Below, piece after piece: positions 27,206 to 38,579 of a DNA stretch of 64,000 nucleotides (its first letter is position 1; each line of letters begins with the position of its first letter). Source of the stretch: Manis javanica (lineage: Eukaryota > Chordata > Mammalia > Pholidota > Manidae); the NCBI RefSeq assembly GCF_040802235.1, contig NC_133167.1, positions 759,001 to 823,000 on the forward strand, in the 5' to 3' direction. Under the pieces are notes generated by a model. That model searched no databases. It saw only the letters and a program-made list of their open reading frames with translations, and had not been told where the DNA came from. The position numbers and the translations under genes are program-made.

Positions 27206-29293
27206 TCAACAGTCCAGAGCTCCTCAGATACCCATCCACATGCCACATGCCACACAGGCCACGCTGTCCATTATGGCCTGCCCTTCCTGGGGTGGGACCC
27301 CACTTTGTACAGTACTGTGTACCCGGCATGGCACATGGGAGGCGGGAGATGCCTGTGACTGGGGTGGGCCAACCAGTCCTGGGGTTTGATGGGTGGTGCA
27401 CCAGGGAAACCAGGGAGTGGGTGCTTTGTGCCCAAACAGGAAGATGTCCAGCATTGACGTAACAGGGTGGGGAGCTGGTGCAATCCGGGAGGTGTTTCTT
27501 CAGGCCACGAGCCGATTGGGAGCTTTGGAGCCATTGATGACAGCAAACAGCAGGGCAGGCAACCGACCTCTTGTCTCCTGTGGTCCTGGAGATAAGGGCC
27601 ACCTGGACAGGTGAGCAGGCAGTCCTGCCCGGACGCCAAGGCCAGCAAGGCCCAGCCCGCAGCAGCGCCTCATGGCTCCGCGAGGGTCAGCCGGGCCCCC
27701 ACCCTGCCTTAAGGGCTCTGGGCCAGGGCCTGGGGTCTGGGTGGAGCAAGAAGTCCAGACCAGGACCCAGTGCCCACCCAGCATCCCAGTGCCCTCCCTG
27801 AGTGGGGCCTGCTGGCCCAGCTCCCAGGACCTGGGCTGACTTAGCTCTCTAGTCAGTGGTGGAGCCCACGGGCTGCTGCCTGCCACGTCACTCTACAAAC
27901 CAAGCTGATTTTTAAACTTACTTCTGGTCTTCCCCCAAGCAACATGAAAAGCACAAACTTTTGCCCATAGGTCCACTATCCGCACACCCAGAACAGAGTC
28001 ATGAAGGCAGGACGTGTGCCACCTGCTCCCTCGGTGCACCAGGCAGACAGAGACCTTGTTGGCTGGCAATGCAGGCTTTCTCCAGCCTCCGCCAGCCACC
28101 CCCTCCTGTTGAGTGTGTCCTCGGAGGCTCATTTTTAAGTCTATGGCTAAAGCCAGTCTGTTGTGATGTCGGGCGGAGGAGGCTGCAGAGGCCCAGGCAC
28201 TTGTCTTCTCACAGGCAACCTGCCTGTCCAGGTGGGAGGCACGGGTCTGAAATCTGCAGCCTCAGCCACGCGGGTGACGGTCATGAGGAAACTGCCCCAC
28301 ACAGGGGCCCTGATGAGACTGTGTCCCTGGGTAATTGCTTAGCTGTGTGGTGAGAGGTGGCACGAGGCTAGCGTTCTTGGCAACATCTATTATCACCCTC
28401 ACCCCGCTGAGCTGTTTCTGTGGGTATGGGGCACCCTAGGGTGCAGGTCACATGGGGTGGAGTGGAAACACCTGTGTGGTAATGGACCAGGTGCCCATCC
28501 CCAGGGTGGGGTGCAGCCCAGCTCTGCCTGGGTGGTGGCAGGACAGGTTGGCCCCAGGGCAGCCACCCTGGGGGCACTCCTGTGCCTCATTGCTGCAACG
28601 ATGCTGATACCTGGCAGCTGGGCAGCCGCCGCCTCTACCCGTGCACCCCGCTTCCCAGGCACCGACTGTGGGATGATGAGTGACCAGTCACTCGCGGAGC
28701 ACATGTGCTCGTAGGAACCGCAGCCCAGGTGACAGTGACGGGGCTCCTGGGGCTCCTGAGGTGCCCTCACTGTGTACGACCACTCTTGGGGCCTCCCTCA
28801 TCTGCTCCTTTCCCATCTGGGGTCCTTGGGGTGCTGTGCTTAGCTGTCACAGACCACAGGGGCCTTGGGCTGTGCCATCTAGGCCCTGATTCCCCACAAA
28901 TTGAAACCCACTCCCACGCTGCCCTGGCAGGCTGAGGGTGCTCGGGAAGGCTCTCCCAGGATGGGGACAGGGAGGGAAGGGTAGCATCCAGAGAGAGGAG
29001 TCCCCCAGCCCATCCTCGGGACCCTGGGAGCGTCCATCACAGAGGCGGGGAGCAGGCTCTGCAGGGGCCGCAGGTGGAGGGCCCGGGGCAGGGCACCTGG
29101 GGTCACCTCCGCCAAGCAGCCAGGACCCTTCCCTGCCTGGAGCCGGCATCCTCGTCCATGAGGAGCACGCGCCTCAAGGGTCGTGGTGACAGGGTGGGGC
29201 TGGGCGAGTGGGAGACCGGGTTTGCCAGGCACACAGGCACCAGTTAGGGTCTCCAGGCCCCGATCACATTCCTCTGGGCCTTGGGCGTCAGAT
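27206..29293. other. Intergenic DNA, nothing recognised
   Basis: GC-rich unique sequence with no supportable gene or repeat. Its right end is the target site of the env-derived insertion. Confidence 0.4.
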
Positions 29294-29308
29294 TCTCAGG
29301 GATTTTTT
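29294..29308. repeat. Target-site duplication, left copy
   Basis: The 15-bp sequence TCTCAGGGATTTTTT is repeated exactly at 30728-30742, bracketing the env-derived insertion. The last six Ts merge with the element's poly-T (the poly-A tail on the minus strand). Confidence 0.85.
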
Positions 29309-29315
29309 TTTTTTT
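29303..29315 (-). other. Poly-A tail of the insertion
   Basis: Thirteen Ts on the plus strand represent the 3' poly-A of the minus-strand element, including six that belong to the duplicated target. Confidence 0.85.
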
Positions 29316-29612
29316 GAGAGGGCATCTCCCATATTTATTGATCAAATGGTTGTTAACAACAATAAAATTCTGTGTTGGGGACTCAATGCACAGTCATTAA
29401 TCAACCCCAAGCCTAATTCTTGTCAGTCTCCAATCTTCTGAAGCATAACGAACAAGTTCTTACATAGTGAATAAGTTCTTACATGGTGAACAGTGCAAGG
29501 GCAGTCACATCACAGAAACTTTGTTTTGATCACACATCATGAACTATAAACAATCAGGTCAATTATGATTATTCGATTGATTTTTATACTTGATTTATAT
29601 GTGAATCCCACA
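29316..29612 (-). repeat. U3-R LTR segment of the insertion
   Basis: On the minus strand a purine run AAGGGAGAAA (29613-29622) is followed at once by TGTGGGATTC, as expected for a polypurine tract next to an LTR start. About 50 bp of TATAAA/TATAAAAA-like sequence and the AATAAA signal follow. The U5 end is absent because the copied RNA stopped at the polyadenylation site. The LTR interpretation is inference. Confidence 0.5.
29334..29339 (-). terminator. Polyadenylation signal of the insertion
   Basis: AATAAA on the minus strand, 18 nt upstream of the poly-A tail, is the normal spacing for a cleaved and polyadenylated transcript. Confidence 0.85.
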
Positions 29613-29620
29613 TTTCTCCC

Positions 29621-29661
<41 letters not shown>

Positions 29662-29663
29662 TT
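29621..29663. repeat. (ATT)n microsatellite within the insertion
   Basis: About 14 uninterrupted ATT units directly abut the putative polypurine tract. The tract is internal to the retro-element, not in flanking DNA. Confidence 0.95.
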
Positions 29664-30228
29664 AATAAAATGCTGAAGTGGTAGGTAGATGCAAGATAAA
29701 GGTAGAAAACATAGGTTAGTGCTGTAAGAGGGCAAGTGTAGATGATCAGGTGTGTGCCTGTAGACTAAGTATTAATCCAAGCTAGACAAGGGCAACAAAA
29801 CATCCACGGATGCAGAAGATTTCTCTCAAAACAGGGGGGGTGAGGTTCTAAGCCTCACCTCTGTTGATCCCCAGTTTCTCACCTGATGGCCCCCCTGCGA
29901 CTGTGCCTGTCTTAGGTTGTTCCTCCCTTGAGGAATCTTACGCGTCTCTGGCTAACCAGTCATCTTCCGGGGCCATACAGGGAAATGTAAAGTTGGTAAG
30001 TGAGAGAGAAGCAATATTGTTTGAAAAGGTTAGCTTTTTACTTCTTTGCAGATTTATGCCCTGTGGCTTCTATGCCCAGCATTTGTCTTGAGGTATCTTT
30101 ACCACCTGGAGGAATTATGATACTCGGTAAATTCGATATGAGGCACAAATTCTACTTAAGGGTTGTAATTATGAAGGAAGAAGAGAAGCTATAGAAGTAG
30201 CAGGCGGAAGAAAACATGGGAAGATTGA

Positions 30229-30672
30229 TTATTTCTTTGTCATATCTTCTTGTAGTGTAACATAAGCGTGTATAGGTTTTAAATTACTAATTAAATTGCG
30301 CACACACATTAACATAATAGAAATACAGCTACATAACCAAAGCAGACCTACAATTACCAGCCATCTCCAGTGAAACCAAGAAAACCAGTTAGGCACCCTA
30401 GGCATTTGTGAAAACTTATCAGTGATATGATGGATATTGTCTAACTGAATTTGAATATTTTGAGAAAAATCAGACACATTAAAACAACACATTCCTGGGA
30501 ACTGTTCACATCCCATATGTTCTTTTAACAGTAGATAGTCTATAGTCGCAAGATTTTGGAGCACTGCAACTTGCACTTCTCCTAATTCTTGGTTGAGTTC
30601 TGACAGTATAGATCCAGTCAAATTTGTTGTTTTACTGTATGCACAGGCCAGCTTAGATATCTCCTTCTTCAT
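30229..30672 (-). pseudogene. Endogenous retroviral Env transmembrane subunit, truncated but open
   Basis: This is an uninterrupted 147-codon frame from an internal ATG. The same frame stays open for about 18 more codons up to the insertion junction, where it encodes an alanine/valine/isoleucine-rich, proline-containing fusion-peptide-like segment. Within the 147 residues I see a heptad-repeat region (about 18-50), the LQN...IDYLLLKE segment that precedes the cysteine cluster (38-51), a CX6CC motif (C55, C62, C63), N-glycosylation sequons at N17 and N65, a tryptophan-rich membrane-proximal region (96-104), a membrane helix (about 104-124) and a short tail. This is the layout of gamma-type envelope TM subunits. 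The surface subunit and signal peptide are missing, so it cannot encode a complete Env. The intact frame suggests a young insertion; function is not shown. Confidence 0.85.
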
Positions 30673-30727
30673 TCCAATGGTAAGTCCAGGAACCGGTGGG
30701 ATGGATGCAGCTACAACTGCAGCAGCA

Positions 30728-30742
30728 TCTCAGGGATTTTTT
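30728..30742. repeat. Target-site duplication, right copy
   Basis: This is an exact copy of the left 15-bp duplication, followed by AAGATG, so the pre-insertion site reads T-run/AAGA. That fits the L1 endonuclease preference for nicking TTTT/AA. Confidence 0.85.
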
Positions 30743-31230
30743 AAGATGCCTGAGAGACACCCCCAGGCCAAGGCGGCCCTTTGCTATCTCCACACAGAGG
30801 GCTGGGTTCTGAGGACGGGGCTGGAGCGGGGCGGCCCTGCCAGGGCTTGGTCCCAGGGCCGTGCCCGCTTGGAAGCCGGGTTCCCAGTGGCAGCACAGTG
30901 GCCATGGTGTGGGGAGACAGGCGCTGTCCACTTGGGGCCCGGGGTTCCTGAGATGAGTGTTGGATGGTGTTGATCCCAAATACATGCTATGGTCCTGCCC
31001 CCCGGGGCCTGTGCATATGAGGTCAGCCTGGAGGAGGCGGGCCCCAAACCCATGCCTGAGGCCCTCACAGGGAGGGAGAGACTCGGACGTGGACACGGCG
31101 GGGGCCCACCACGCTGGTGGCAGAGGCTGGAGGGTCGCAGCCCCATGCCTGGGGTGGCCGGCAGCCACGAGGAGCCGGATGAGGCAGGGACCACCCTCCC
31201 CAGGCCATGGTTTTGGACTTCTGGCCTCAC
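30743..31230. other. Intergenic DNA, nothing recognised
   Basis: GC-rich unique sequence that continues the pre-insertion locus. Confidence 0.4.
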
Positions 31231-31312
31231 AACTGGGAGAGGATATATTTTTGTTGTATGTCAACTATACTTCAGTTAAAATAAAAAAAATTTTAATAAA
31301 AACATTTCTGTT
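31231..31312 (+). mobile_element. L1 3'-tail fragment
   Basis: GGATATATTTTTGTTGTATG, TCAACTATACTTCAGTTAAAA and an A-rich end resemble the terminal part of an L1 3' UTR. The fragment is short. Confidence 0.5.
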
Positions 31313-34300
31313 GTGTGTTAAGCCCGCAGCATGTGTGACTCACTTCAGCAGCCCTAGGGGATGGATACCCCGGGAGCTCCTGACACCTGGGGTTCACGCC
31401 CAGGTGCTGTGTCCACACCTGTGGAGTCAGGCTGCAGTGGGCAGCCAGGCCCCTCCTCCAGCCCTGCGCCCTCTTCCTGGGTTCCTCGGCCATGGCCCAC
31501 CTGGTGTGTTTCTTTCACACCCACTAAGGTGTCAGCACCTTGATTCAGCAAACACAGGAAAGCACAAATGGTTCTCTGACAGGCGGGAACGCTGCTCTCC
31601 TGGCAGCTCAGGCTGAGGACATGGTGGAAACCCAGGGCCCCTGCCAAGTGTCCCTGCCAAGTGCGCCAGCCCCTCCTGCCCGGCCCACCTCCAGCTCTTA
31701 TGGGAGGTTCCAAAGTGCCAGGACTTCCAGGCTGCCAGGACTCGGCCCTCAGCTGAACTCCGGTCTTGCCCCACAACCCTCCCACGTCTGACCCTCAGTG
31801 ACATTCCCGACATGACTGCTCCCCAACCTCAGTGTTTCCAGGGGCAGGTGAGGACCCATCCACGGAGGTGGGAGAGCCGAGCAGCTCCGGTCCTCGCTGG
31901 GCCTGCCCAGTCACTGACCCCTCTGCACTGTGGGGAGCAGGGGCCCATGCGCACCTGCCGTGGTGGGGTTCCTGAGGCTCGCAGTGGGCTGCGAAGAGAC
32001 ACTTCGCCAGCTCGTGCTGTGGATGAGCTTAGCCCGATGCCCTTGAAAACCCAGGGGACTCGGCTTTTCCCAGGATGTTTCCTGGGAAAAGGGGTTCAAT
32101 GCCTACCTGAGATCCACTTTTTAAATTGAACTTTTTAAGGATAAAAGTACTGTGTGCTCACTGTAAATAATGTTGAAAAAGACCAAAATAAATTTAGAAC
32201 AAATTAAATGCCTGGAAACCCTCTTTTTACATGAAGCCAATTTTATTACATGCCACTTTCTTGGGTTTGCAATGCCAGGTCTTTGTCTGACCCCTGGCAT
32301 CATGTCAACACCAGAACATCCTTGGGTTCGATGGAAGAGTGCAGAACCGACCCATCAGAGCCCTGGGCTGCGTCTGCTCCTTGGAGAGCTCCGGGTGCTC
32401 AGAGCTTGTCAGTGTCTCCTGCTGCAAATCTTGTACAATCAACAGGAAAAGAAACAATTTCTTGAGCCACTGGATAGGCCTGAAGGTGTGGAGAGTTGGC
32501 TTACCTGCGGCTTAAATCAAATGTTATTCACCGTGTTTCTAGAGCTGGTGTCATGGTCGGCTCTGTGGGAGGTCCAGAGCTGCACCCACACACTGTGCAC
32601 ACATGGGTAACAAGCGGGCCCCCCGGGGCAAGGCCATCCAAGAGGTGGCATCCCTCGCTGCGGCCCCCGCACGGAGGAACAAAGCATGGGGGAGATCAGT
32701 GCCCGTGTCCTCTGGGGCATCTGGACTCTCCCCAGGCAGAGGGTGCCCTGTGACTGGCCCCAGAACACCCTGGGCCTGTGTCTCTGACGGGATGCTCGGG
32801 GAGGTGGTACCCACACGTAGGATATGAGGTGACTCCTGTGCGACCCCAGGGGAGGGTCTCTGGAAGCTCACACCAGGTCCCCCGACTTCTTCCAAAGACC
32901 TTTCCCTTTGTGGGGCTTTGTGCCATTTCTGCCCAGTCCCGGTGAGTCCTGGGGAGGTTCTGGGACCCAGACAAATACGCACAGCTGACTTTTTAACCTC
33001 AGGAAGCAGTGGGGGTTTTTTCCCTCGGCGCTGACAGCTTGTGGCCAGACTGTGCGTCCGTCCTCCGTGGGACAAGCTCTGCCTCGTCTCATCCCGCCCT
33101 GGGAGAGGCTGTCGGCGTCTTGGTGACTCGTGCCTACTCGCCCCCACTCACAGATAGCTTTCCCCGCGCCGACACATGAGAATGAGCCACTATGCGGAAG
33201 TCGGCGAGGACCACACGGGCTGGCCCAGGAGAGCACGGGGCGCCCCGGCGTGGCTGCAGCGGGCACACGCAGGGTGGGAGCGGGCGGAGGCGGCTGTCTG
33301 GCAGAAGCAGCCCCTGAGCCAAGCTCTGCTGGGAAGAGAGGCTCCCCAAGACACATGGGCGGAGCGTGTCCCCCTGGGGTTTGCCCTGGCTTCGCCCCAC
33401 GCAGTGAGATCCCACAGGAAAGCCCTTCGAGTGGTCACCTCCCCCAGGGTGCCCTCCTGGGTCTGGGGGGCAGAGGGTGCCTCAGGTGAGCAAGTATCAG
33501 AATCCCCAGACCTGCTGGCTCCGCAGACTGGGGTGGGCTCACAAACCTACACCTCTGGTGCTGTAATGAGCAGGGGGCCTGAGGAGACCAGGACTCTCGG
33601 GGGTCCCACAGGGCAGGAAGGCTCCAAGGGGTGGGCTGAGCCAGGGGTCACTGACCCAAAACTCTGTGCTGGCGGGAGCTGCGGGCCTGGGGACTGGACA
33701 GTGACACCCAGTGGCCAGACAGAGCTGCCCTGGCGCTTCGCTCCTCCCTCGAAAGCCAGCTGATGCCAAGAGTGACGCAGAAGGGTTGTTGGGGGAGGAG
33801 GTGTAAAGAGAACGGTGCCCCCCACCCAGTGCAAGGGGGGCATCTGCTTATGAAGATGCAAACTGCAGGCCCGAGGCGTTTCGGCGGCTCTGCTCTGGGC
33901 GTGAGCAACGCGACAGTGACCCCCTGTGGCCGGAGCCTGCCGGGACACCCACTGGCAGGGGGTGGGGCGCCCAAGAGCCTCGCCCAGGCCACCAGGGAGT
34001 CACGAGGGAACGCGTGCCAGAGTCCTGAAGCAAGTCCCGGAGGTCACGTCCCCAGATCTCCTGTGTGCGTGCGGGCGCGTCCGCCCGCGGCCGCAGGGCA
34101 CTGCCACATTTCACAGAGCCGGCCGGCTCCCTGACATCGCCCAGCGGCCTGTCCAGAGACACATTTCCCCATCTGTCTAGGAAACGTCTTGTCCAAGTGG
34201 CCTGTTAAAGCTGAGTGCCAAGCCAGGCCCAGGAAGCTGCCGGCCTGGGGACTGGACGGGGAGGTGAGGGGACCCCACAAAGGCAGTGACATCTCGTGGC

Positions 34301-35639
34301 CTGACGGAGCTGCCCTGGGGCTTCACACCCTTAACGAGGCTCCAATGCTCAGGGCTCCTCACGTGCCAGTGGAAATTCACGCCAGTGAGCGACTTGCCAA
34401 GGTCAGATCCCGGCTTAAGAGGTGGAGCGGGGTGAGACCACCCTTGTGGAGCCCCACGTGTGGGTGCCCGGGTCTGCAGGCTGAGTGCCCGGCAGCCCGA
34501 ACCACCCCATCCTTTCCCAGCTCGGCTCCACAGCTGTCCTGGCCTGTCAGCATTCTGCCTGCTGGGCCCACCGCTCACTCCCTGCAGATTTTCTCGCCCG
34601 CCGGCCACTGTTCACCACGGGCCCTGGGGCTCCAGTGTCCATCGGTCAGCTTCATGTGGCCAGATTGCTGTTCCATTCATTTTCCCGGAATCGGGTGCTC
34701 CAATCAGCCTTCCCTCCTCCCTCAACACCAGGTCGGGCAGCTTCCAGGCAGTGACAACCTGTCTTATTTCCCCACACGCTCTTCTGGGTTGCAGAAAGGG
34801 TGGTTCTGAGTACAGGAGGGCGCCCTGGGACAGATGAATGAATGGGCTGCTGATTCCTTTTGAATTAGGGCATCCAGTCTAGAAAGGGTCTTCTGGCCCT
34901 GGGGAACTGGGCTCTGGGGTAACCCGCAGCCAGCCCTCCGCCAGCCTCAGCTTGTGGCCCGCTGCCCAGGCTCCCTGGCCAGCCTCCTCTCCTGGAATCT
35001 TCACCCATCCCACAGGGCAGAGAGGAGGTGGGGCGAGGAGCTGCTGCCCCCGGGTCTGAGCTTTGTCTGTAAGACCTGGGTCCCAGCACCTCACCCGATT
35101 TCCTGGGAAAGGTGAAACTGCTCCCAGAAGGGCTGTCCAGCTCAGAGACGTCCCCAGTTTCCTGTCCCAAGGCCTCAGCTCAGGCCTGCACCCAGTCACA
35201 CTGGAAGCCCCTCCTAGCTCTCACGGGCCCCCTGCCTCCGCCCTGCCCTGTCAGGGGTCCTAGAAGCATCCCCACACCCCTTCTGTGCTGCCCCTGCCCT
35301 CCCAGACCTGGTGTGTGGAGGGGTGTGCATGGAGGGGTGCTTTGAGGTCACAGCCTCCTGCTGACCTTTCCTGTTGCACCTGCTCCCCAGGCTGCACACA
35401 CGGCTGGGGAGACACTGGGAGACCTCAGAACCCCGAAGAAAGGTTGTTCTCACTGCCCAGCCAAGAGCACAGCCACATGGGGCTCTGGGGGGACGGGGGT
35501 CCCCTCATCTGCTGGGTCTACCCAGGAAGGGCTGAAACCAAAGCCCAGGCAGGAAGTGGGTTCCTGTATGTTCTAGAAACCCAGGGTGTAGTGAGAGGGC
35601 CCTGTCCCTGCACCTTGTAGAACTCAGCTCAGCCAATCC
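31313..35639. other. Intergenic DNA, no gene recognised
   Basis: Mostly GC-rich unique sequence with one AT-rich patch near 32.11-32.27 kb. Open frames are short and lack family resemblance or splice structure. Confidence 0.4.
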
Positions 35640-35760
35640 TCGAACACTTTCAAGGAAAGGCCACTGTTATTCCCTGTTCACAGGTGAGGAACCTGAGGTC
35701 TGCAACAGGGACGGGACCTACCCGGGCACCTCCCACACAGTGGGGAAGAGCATGGGAAGG
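35640..35760 (-). mobile_element. MIR element fragment
   Basis: ATTCCCTGTTCACAGGTGAG followed by GAACCTGAGG is the reverse complement of the MIR core (CCTCAGTTTCCTCATCTGTAAAATGGGG-type), diverged. Confidence 0.6.
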
Positions 35761-35951
35761 AGAGACTAGCTGGGATGGCAGGGAGGAGGAGGGGCCTGGG
35801 GCATCCCCGCAGACCTGTCTCCACGGGCCACCGGGCCACTGTGCGCATGTCCAGCGGATGAGTCAGGGCTCCCTGCCCCAGGCTCCCGATGGGCATCTAA
35901 GGCAGTGGGCTCAGGCCACTCTGAGGGCCGGCGTGCTTGCCATCAGAGCAG

Positions 35952-36025
35952 GCTGGGGTGTCCCTGGGAGGTGGGCAGGCCAGCCCCGGCTGGGGTGTCC
36001 CTGGGAGGTGGGCAGGCCAGCTCCA
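35952..36025. repeat. 37-bp tandem duplication
   Basis: Two near-perfect 37-bp units beginning GCTGGGGTGTCCCTGGGAGG lie at 35952-35988 and 35989-36025, followed by the first few bases of a third. They differ only in the last few bases. Confidence 0.9.
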
Positions 36026-38240
36026 GCTGGGCCCCGGCCCCGGGCGTCCGGAGCTGCCTGGGGCTCACACAGGGCACAGTCAGGAGCGCGATGCCGACCT
36101 TTCCTATCATTTCCAGACCTGTTCTGGGTTCTACCTCTTCTCCCCATGTTCCCAGAATGAGGCCCAGACGGTGGGGTCACTGGGATCCGTTTTGCACCAA
36201 CCAGGCAGAGGGAGCTGGTTCTCCGTCGGGGCGCTCAGGCCACGCCCCAGTCTCCAGACTCCCCTGGCACCCTGCTCTGCCCTGCCATCTCTGGTGCCCC
36301 TCCACACGGCCCTCCCTTTTACCCACATCCCCCAGCGACTGCACCCAGTGGGGGGCAATCCCCACACGAGGCTCACGGCCACTTCCCGAGGAGGCCTGAA
36401 TCTGCCCAGGGCCATGGGGATCAGTGGGGGGAGCTCCCGGCCCCGCAGCCCACCTGGGCCTGGTGGAGGCTCAGCAAACGGCACCACCATCTGGCTTGGA
36501 CTGGCCTGGAATAACCAAGAGAAAGGAATTGGTCCCCACACTCCTTCCTCCAAGGTCAGCCTCTTTTCTGCCAAGATCCAAGAAAAGGTTTAATTTAGTC
36601 ACTTTTGCTGCCAATTTTGTTTTTGCGTTGTCACCCTGTGACCTCGGATCCTCCTCAGGCTGAAGCAGGGCTGCAGGCTGCTGGGGCGCCTCCGGCCGGG
36701 ACCAACTCCATAGAGCCGGGGAATTTCACTGCCAGTTCTGCCTGCACCAACAGGTCTCAAGTGATGGATTCAGTCCTTAGAAAAATAGTATCATCACATG
36801 GAGAGAAACACATATTTGGGGGAAAAACACAGACAGGAAGATACTGACACCAAAACTCTCGGGGTGAATGACCTCTGAGCACAGGATGCTGTGTCTGGGG
36901 GCTTCGTGGGGGCGTCTGATGCTGGGAAGGGCTCCTAGAGGCCCCAGAGCAGCAGGCCACGGACCACGGCAGGACGCATAACGAAAGGTGGTAGGACTGA
37001 TCACGTGGCACCATGCAGTGGATGGCTGTGGCCATCGGGCCTGGCAGAGTGAACTGATACCCGGAGAGAAGGAAGTCTGCTCACACTTGGTGGGACAGAA
37101 TCCAAGCACCTTTGGAAATGCAGCTCCCAGCGGGAGGGCTTGCAGCACGTGGGACGCAGAGCAGAGCGGTTTAAAGCTGCCTGGGCCTTGCAGCCACACC
37201 GTCCTGGGTCAGTCGGTCCTGGGCGGGCTCAGGCATGGGCAATACTCCAAGCTCCCGAGGGCTGCTAATTGAGCCCTGGGTGAGATCCACGACTGTGGAG
37301 TGTACCACAGCGTGGCAGAGGTCACCAGGGCTGCCTCCCGGATCACCCAGTCAGCACTCAGTGGGGACGTCATATTGGCTGATGTGAGCAGGAGGGGGTT
37401 TACTTCAGGCTGAGGACCACCATGCTGGGTCAGCGGGAAGACTGCAGATGCAGACCTTCTCGGGAGTCCTGGAATGACCCAAAGCTGTGGCACTCACCTG
37501 GGCCACCAGGAAGGGCCACCAACCAGACGGCCCACTGCCTTCCAAACCCGGGCACCCACGGGGTGGGCAGAACCTATATGGCAGTTAGGGTATCTGGGAA
37601 ATGGAGCTTCTGGCTACCAAGCCTCTAGGGGACTGCAAAGCACACAGGTTGGGACAAGCACATGCACGGCAGCCATGTGTTCACTTGTTAAGACATCTCA
37701 ACGTAAAAGATAGTTAACGGTGCCCTCGGCTGTGACTGTTCCTTTAATAAGCAAAGGTTTTGCAGGTGTGATTAAGGGTCCTGAGAGGGGACATTATTCT
37801 GCATTATCCAGGTGGTCCCTGAATGCCATCATGGGGTCCATATAGTGAGACAGAGGCGGGTAGACACGGAGGAGGTGGGGACAGTGTGGCTGTAGGAACA
37901 GAGATGGAAGATGCTCTGCAGGCCTTGAAGGGAGCAGGTGATGGGGTGGGTGGCGAGGTGAGGGAGGCAGCCTGGACCTGAGCAGGAAGGGACACTCTCG
38001 AAGCCCCACACTTGTGATGCATCATGCTGGCCACAGGAAAATCACACAGCCGCTCAAGAGAAGTCATTCATTTGACCTGAGGGGATCACGAACCATAGCC
38101 CCCCACAGACACAGGCACACGAGGTGCGGGCTGAATGTGCAGGGACCCCACTAGGCCAGGGCTCCCCCAGGCCCCTCCTGCCTCCTGGAAGGGTTTGCGG
38201 AGAGGCACCCCAGTGAAGGTCCCCTCAACTTCGTGATTTC
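36026..38240. other. Intergenic DNA, nothing recognised
   Basis: Mixed unique sequence without supportable exons. The section near 37.2-38.1 kb has lower GC and may include worn-out repeats I cannot name. Confidence 0.4.
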
Positions 38241-38579
38241 TCATGGTACTTTTTTTTTATAGCTCAGACGTCTTCTCAAAACATTTCGAAGTTGGTACCT
38301 TCTTTGAGAAACACTCAAGTACACCGAAGCCTTGATGCAATGCTTGCAGGGTTTCCATGTCACGGAAACAGATACAGATACGTCACGTTGCAATCACTTT
38401 CTCCTTGTGGGCTTATCATTTAACGCCGCCTCTTGCTGGTTTTGTCAGAGTCACGTTCTAGGTTCTGGTGCGGTCACATCCTCCAGGTCTGTCCTTTGTG
38501 GCTTCTGGACTCATTACGCCCCAGAAAGGCCTCTGTGGACTAAGGATATGAAAGATGGGAGTTTTTTTCTTGGTTGAAC

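Larger units (their letters stand above)
29309..30727 (-). mobile_element. L1-mobilised retroviral env/LTR transcript copy
   Basis: This is a 1.4-kb minus-strand insertion with the hallmarks of target-primed reverse transcription: a 15-bp duplication, a T-run/AA target (TTTTTT/AAGA on the plus strand), a 3' poly-A at 29303-29315 and AATAAA 18 nt before it. In minus orientation it contains an envelope transmembrane-subunit frame (5' truncated), about 600 bp of 3' sequence with an (ATT)n tract, a polypurine tract and then U3/R-like sequence. It lacks gag, pol and a second LTR, so it is not a provirus. It reminds me of a repeat abundant in pangolin assemblies, which is recollection only. Confidence 0.8.

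Noticed and set aside
30229-30672. Domesticated syncytin-like gene
   Set aside because: The copy lacks the surface subunit and signal peptide and has no visible promoter. Openness is better explained by youth until shown otherwise.
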